From Chloroflexota bacterium (GTDB lineage Bacteria; Chloroflexota; Dehalococcoidia; UBA1151): a stretch of 10,643 bases of DNA. The notes under the pieces are model-generated. The model ran no database searches and had not been told where the DNA came from. It worked only from the letters and a program-made list of their open reading frames with translations. Made by a program: the position numbers and the translations under genes. This document shows positions 7,056-10,643 of this stretch, in pieces. The stretch spans positions 1-10,643 of the forward strand of contig JADFQR010000022.1 of NCBI GenBank assembly GCA_022561735.1. The letters run 5' to 3'. Numbering within the stretch: the stretch's first letter is position 1; the number at the start of each line of letters is the position of its first letter.

Positions 7056-7736
7056 GTGAAAATAATCCTCGCCGGTTGCGAGTACGTCGGGACGACGACC
7101 ATCGCCAACAAGCTCAATGACTGGAAACAGTCCGTCATGGGCGAAGGCTTCTCCCTTATCCACGACCACTCGAAAATCCCGCACACCTCCGGACACCCGG
7201 ACGACACGACCCTGGAGGAGCAACAACAGATACTGGCCCTGTCGCCCAAGCTCAAGGAGATGTACTCCCGGTACAGCATCTACTACCACGTCCACCACTA
7301 CCGCGGGGCCGACGATATGACCATCGGCTTTCACATCGAAGAGTCGATCTACGCGCAGATGTACTACGGGTACGGCCTCCCGGGAGAGCAATTCGACCGC
7401 AAAATGGTGTCTGAGCAGATTGAAACACGGCTCAAACAGATCACGGACGATCCGATAATCCTCGTCCACATGACGGCAACCCCGGAGGTACTGGTGCGGC
7501 GGATGTCCGAGTTGAAAGACACGCCGAATCACACCAACAGCCTCGTCCGGGAATCCGACATCGAGACCATCATGGCCCGCTTCAAAGAGGGCGTGGAGCG
7601 ATCGTCCCTGGGGCCAAAGATCGCGATCGACACAAGTACAGCTTCGCCGGACGACACACTGGCGGAACTGGTGGAAGCTCTCCAGCCGCACCTGACGGAC
7701 CTCGATCGCGAGCGCATCGAGGCCCATCGCTCGTAG
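7056..7736 (+). CDS. P-loop nucleoside/nucleotide kinase-like protein with altered Walker A, 226 aa
   Basis: The N-terminus, MKIILAGCEYVGTTTIANKL, is a beta-strand followed by a P-loop of the form GxxxxGTT: Gly7, Gly12, then Thr13 where G-x4-GK[ST] has the catalytic Lys. Further on come FHIEESIYAQMYY (92-104), reminiscent of the ER-S segment of deoxynucleoside kinases, and PIILVHMTATPEVLVRRMSE (133-152), which matches the strand and LID-region pattern (LVxLxxxPEVLxxR) of thymidylate and deoxynucleoside kinases. A late IAIDTS (189-194) resembles the base-binding strand. The overall fold and about 226 aa length fit that superfamily, but the substrate cannot be named, and the missing Lys makes activity uncertain. 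GTG 7056 is preferred: GGGGG at 7043-7047 is 8 nt upstream and the P-loop is N-terminal. GTG 7014 would add 14 residues. It lies 128 nt after the histidine kinase gene, same strand. Confidence 0.75.
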   Translation: MKIILAGCEYVGTTTIANKLNDWKQSVMGEGFSLIHDHSKIPHTSGHPDDTTLEEQQQILALSPKLKEMYSRYSIYYHVHHYRGADDMTIGFHIEESIYAQMYYGYGLPGEQFDRKMVSEQIETRLKQITDDPIILVHMTATPEVLVRRMSELKDTPNHTNSLVRESDIETIMARFKEGVERSSLGPKIAIDTSTASPDDTLAELVEALQPHLTDLDRERIEAHRS

Positions 7737-7766
7737 GCCCAACAGCCCCGAACGACCCTGAAATAA

Positions 7767-7800
7767 ACGGCCGATTTTCGCCACCGCGGAAATCGGCCGT
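7767..7800. terminator. Strong 15-bp hairpin after the P-loop gene
   Basis: ACGGCCGATTT (7767-7777) and AAATCGGCCGT (7790-7800) are exact reverse complements. A T-G wobble and CGC/GCG inside extend the stem to about 15 bp with a CACC tetraloop. It starts 31 nt past the stop at 7736, the right place for a transcription terminator. No T-run follows on the + strand (AACGCG), whereas on the - strand the hairpin would be followed by TTATTTC. It may act as a factor-assisted or bidirectional terminator, or as an mRNA 3'-end stabiliser. Confidence 0.6.
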
Positions 7801-7844
7801 AACGCGTACACGCGCCCGCTAAGAGTCCCGGACGACAGCCCCAT

Positions 7845-7856
7845 ACAGTTAACTGT
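7845..7856. promoter_or_regulatory. Perfect 12-bp palindrome, candidate operator
   Basis: ACAGTTAACTGT is its own reverse complement. It lies 70 nt before the lipoprotein start, in the 190-nt gap between the hairpin and that gene, and stands out as AT-containing in GC-rich DNA. It could be an operator for a dimeric regulator. A possible -10 element, TATTAA (7898-7903), lies downstream, 23 nt before the ATG, but no good -35 is paired with it. Confidence 0.35.
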
Positions 7857-7926
7857 CCGACTCTATGGCCAGCTGCCGGTGCAGGCCAGATTCCCAGTAT
7901 TAACGGCGCACCACGGGCAGGGCTTA

Positions 7927-10643
7927 ATGAGACTGCGAGGACATCTGAACCGAAAGACCCCCTTCCGGCGAGCCGTGTGGATGTCGATCCTCGCAGTGGC
8001 GGCCGTCGCAATCGCCTGCTCGGGCGGCGCCGGCGAAGATACCGCCTCTCCGGAGCAGAATGCCGACGCGATTCAACCCACTCCGTCCGCATCACTGTTC
8101 ACCCCGCCAGCTACGCCGGTACCGGCTCCCACAGCCCCGGTTATCGCCGTAGCGCCGAGGGCCAACACCGGAACCTTTAACGTCCCGGGTCGCGACCATT
8201 CGATCTCCGGTTTTGTCGTGGACGACGTCAACGGCAAGCCTCTAAAGGGCGTATTCGTCCGGGCCGGTGAAGACGGCGTGTACGGGGTGTCCGACGAGTT
8301 CGGGTTCTACCGGATAGACGGGCTTGAACCCGGCAGCCACGAACTGAATGTAGACGGTTACCGGGTGGAGCCGTTCACGGCCGTCGTGGAATCCGAGACC
8401 TGGACCAGGTTCGACATTACCGTCACGGTCACGGGCGGATCCTCCGACAGGAGCGTATTTGACGTGGTAGGACGCGTCACCGATCGCGATTCCGGAGAAC
8501 CGGTCCCCGGCGCAACAATCTCGGCCAACCCAACCGTTACGGAACCGTTCGTCTCAAGTGTTATCACCGACGATTTCGGCGCTTACGTCCTGCCCGCCCT
8601 TCCGGCGGACGGGTACGATCTGACCGTCGAAGCGCCCGGGTATCCCTCGTACACGGAACAGGTCAACCTCGCATCCGAGCTCGTATGGGAGGTGTTTCTC
8701 CGTGCAACGCCGGCATCAGTACAGGGCCGCGTAACCGGAGACGGGCCGGACGGAACCCGCATCCCCGGCGGGGCGAGCGTCCGGATAATAGGTCTCGATA
8801 CGCCCGGAGCCGCCGCCCGCGCGATACCGGCCGCCGCCGTGGGCGAGGACGGCGGCTATGCGCTCGAAGGGCTGACGCCGGGCCGCTACCGTATCGAGGC
8901 GATCGCACCCGGGTACGCGGTCTCACAGGCGGCGATAGTCCTGCTTGCTGACCAGGACGTCGATCTGGATTTCAACCTCGAACTGAACGCTGCGTCATTG
9001 CGCGTCTCCCTGTCGTCGTCGACGTACCAGGGAATCGCCGTCGGCAACGTCGCCGTGCGCATCCAGGGCGCCGGTGGAACACCCGCTGCGGGCGTGTCGC
9101 TCAACGCCGTCACCGGCCCGGACGGAACCGCTGTGTTCGATGGGTTGCCGTCGGGCTTGTACGACGTCTGGACCCCGGCGCCGACCCTCACCTCCGGCAA
9201 CGATCGCGCTGAGCTATACCCCCTGCAAAAAACGGTGCAGCTCGCGCCCGGGGAGTCGCACACGCTGTCGGCCGACCTCCCGGCGGTGCTGGGGGACATC
9301 CACGGGTTTGTGCGCGCAGGGGACGTGGCCGGACAAACCCGGATCGGAACAGCCCGACGCAACGCCTCGACCTCGTCGATCACCGACACCTATGAAGGTT
9401 TCCCGTACCTCCCGGTGCAACTGCCGGGCGCGCGTGTAACGGTCACATCGGCGCGCTTTGGCGGTATGCCGTTCTCTTCGCCCGCCACCGCAGTGACATC
9501 GGACAAACAGGGCAACTTCGTTCTTCCACTTCCCCCGGGCGGCTACTCGGTGCAGGTCACGGCCCCGGGCCATGCGACATTCACCACCGAAGTGACGATC
9601 GGTTCCGCTCCGCTGGCACGCGACTTCCGCCTGTCACCTGCAACGACCTCCGTAGTCGGCCGTATCGACGGGATGATGATCCAGGACATGACCCACCTGA
9701 CCGACGCTGTGTTCGGGGTGTCTGGAGCCAGCGTGGTCCTGCAACGCGGTGACCTGGTGTTTGCGGCAGAGACCGACGAACGCGGCGTGTTCGTAATCGA
9801 AGGCCTGCCGCTGGACATCGAGGACGGTGTCATCTCCGACACCGATTACGAACTCCGCGTCACGCACACGGAATACTTTCCGTTGACCCAGGTCCTGACG
9901 CTGACGAGCGCCGAGGGCGTTCACCGTCTTGTGCGGGAATTTCCTGCGCTTGCCGCAGGCGGGTTCCTTGAAATATCAATTGCAGTGACGGACAAAAACG
10001 GCAACAAATCGGCTGCTATCGGCACGCTTGAGAGTATCCAGAACCTCCGAACCATGGACGTGTACGACGCCAGCTTCCTGTCCGGCGCAGAGTCGGTCGA
10101 GATCCCGAACCTTATTTCAATCCGCGCACGTCCCGGCCGGTACCGCGCCAGGATATGCCCCGGCACCCCGGGACTGCAGGGCTGCTTCGATCACTTCTGG
10201 ACGAGCTCCGGCGGCGTTATTGACACGCTGGACCTGTCGTTCAACTGCGGGGACGGGCCGCGCCTTGTGAGGTGCAGTCTCGATGGCGGGATAAGCGCGG
10301 GACCGGCCGGCCACATCCAGGCCAGCGGATACATCTACAGCGCCTCCACCGGTGAGCCGTTACCTCAGGCGCGCGTGACCGTCGCGCTGAACGTGGTCAC
10401 CGAGTACTGCGCGGAGACCTGCTCCGGCTTTGTCAGGGAGTTTTCCGCCACCGGGCCGACCAGCCCCAGCGGCCGCTATCAGATCGAGTTTCAGATCCCC
10501 GCCAGCAACGGAGGCGCCGACCTCACCGGGTGGTCCTGGGATGGCGGTGACCGGACGATCACCGTGACGAACGCTGGCTACGAGACAATTGTGGACACCG
10601 GTCCGGGCGGGCCGGTGCGCAGTTTCGATGGCTCCCAGGACTA
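7927..10643 (+). CDS. Large lipoprotein of repeated carboxypeptidase-regulatory-like domains (3' end outside window)
   Basis: An open frame of 905 codons reaches the window edge. The N-terminus has a basic n-region (MRLRGHLNRK), a hydrophobic core (about 17-30) and a lipobox-like AIAC with Cys31, predicting a lipid-anchored exported protein. A Pro/Thr/Ala-rich stalk (about 51-80) follows. Then come repeated 75-110 aa beta-sandwich units of the CarboxypepD_reg/CNA-B type, each with (I/V)xGxV, a PxxGAxV strand, TDxxGxYxLxxLPxGxYxLxVxAPGY: about 92-168, 176-260, 263-352, 357-450, 455-570, 574-660 and 797-890. The region 661-796 is less clear. Cysteines are confined to the C-terminal part (744, 753, 774, 783, 828, 832), suggesting disulfides. 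ATG 7927 has AGGG 4 nt upstream, a modest ribosome site. Such arrays usually act as cell-surface stalks or carbohydrate/protein-binding scaffolds; the ligand is unknown. The last two bases are TA, so the next base decides between a stop and Tyr. Confidence 0.85.
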   Translation, partial: MRLRGHLNRKTPFRRAVWMSILAVAAVAIACSGGAGEDTASPEQNADAIQPTPSASLFTPPATPVPAPTAPVIAVAPRANTGTFNVPGRDHSISGFVVDDVNGKPLKGVFVRAGEDGVYGVSDEFGFYRIDGLEPGSHELNVDGYRVEPFTAVVESETWTRFDITVTVTGGSSDRSVFDVVGRVTDRDSGEPVPGATISANPTVTEPFVSSVITDDFGAYVLPALPADGYDLTVEAPGYPSYTEQVNLASELVWEVFLRATPASVQGRVTGDGPDGTRIPGGASVRIIGLDTPGAAARAIPAAAVGEDGGYALEGLTPGRYRIEAIAPGYAVSQAAIVLLADQDVDLDFNLELNAASLRVSLSSSTYQGIAVGNVAVRIQGAGGTPAAGVSLNAVTGPDGTAVFDGLPSGLYDVWTPAPTLTSGNDRAELYPLQKTVQLAPGESHTLSADLPAVLGDIHGFVRAGDVAGQTRIGTARRNASTSSITDTYEGFPYLPVQLPGARVTVTSARFGGMPFSSPATAVTSDKQGNFVLPLPPGGYSVQVTAPGHATFTTEVTIGSAPLARDFRLSPATTSVVGRIDGMMIQDMTHLTDAVFGVSGASVVLQRGDLVFAAETDERGVFVIEGLPLDIEDGVISDTDYELRVTHTEYFPLTQVLTLTSAEGVHRLVREFPALAAGGFLEISIAVTDKNGNKSAAIGTLESIQNLRTMDVYDASFLSGAESVEIPNLISIRARPGRYRARICPGTPGLQGCFDHFWTSSGGVIDTLDLSFNCGDGPRLVRCSLDGGISAGPAGHIQASGYIYSASTGEPLPQARVTVALNVVTEYCAETCSGFVREFSATGPTSPSGRYQIEFQIPASNGGADLTGWSWDGGDRTITVTNAGYETIVDTGPGGPVRSFDGSQD

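Noticed and set aside
7032..7844. Reverse-strand open frame of 270 codons opposite the P-loop gene
   Set aside because: It is antisense to a protein with recognisable kinase-like motifs, runs through the hairpin at 7767-7800, and has a Val/Arg/Asp-rich composition typical of an antisense shadow.

Overview
The window is a high-GC bacterial segment with all supported genes on the + strand. No taxonomic marker is present. A Chloroflexota (Dehalococcoidia/SAR202-like) origin is my best guess, from the small CPxCGG zinc ribbon, the GAF-rich soluble histidine kinase, the kelch protein full of DGRVLxxGG repeats, and a lipoprotein with a Pro/Thr-rich stalk. This is an inference of moderate confidence.

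Layout. Positions 1-258 are non-coding, with two small stem-loops. Then come a 64-aa zinc-ribbon protein (259-453) and a DUF427 protein (595-879). The DUF427 frame has no canonical start codon; the best start is an ATC placed 7 nt after a GAGGAG Shine-Dalgarno. A roughly 250-nt gap with dyads leads to the central pair of large genes. The first (1130-4099) joins a degenerate Ser/Thr kinase domain, lacking the catalytic Asp and the VAxK lysine, to fourteen kelch repeats. The second (4096-6927) overlaps it by 4 nt (GTGA) and encodes a soluble PAS-GAF-GAF-GAF histidine kinase with all catalytic boxes intact. A short gap follows, then a P-loop nucleotide-kinase-like protein (7056-7736) whose Walker A lysine is replaced by Thr. 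A strong 15-bp hairpin (7767-7800) and a perfect 12-bp palindrome (7845-7856) separate it from a large secreted lipoprotein (7927 to the window end, open at the edge) built from carboxypeptidase-regulatory-like beta-sandwich domains.

How it may work together. The overlapping pair 1130-4099/4096-6927 is the most interesting unit. A pseudokinase carrying what looks like two seven-bladed propellers is translationally coupled to a multi-sensor histidine kinase. Neither protein has a visible membrane segment, so both should be cytoplasmic. A reasonable hypothesis is that the pseudokinase-kelch protein is a scaffold or allosteric partner for the histidine kinase. No response regulator lies in the window. 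The P-loop gene may be co-transcribed or independent. The lipoprotein is probably a separate unit behind the hairpin.
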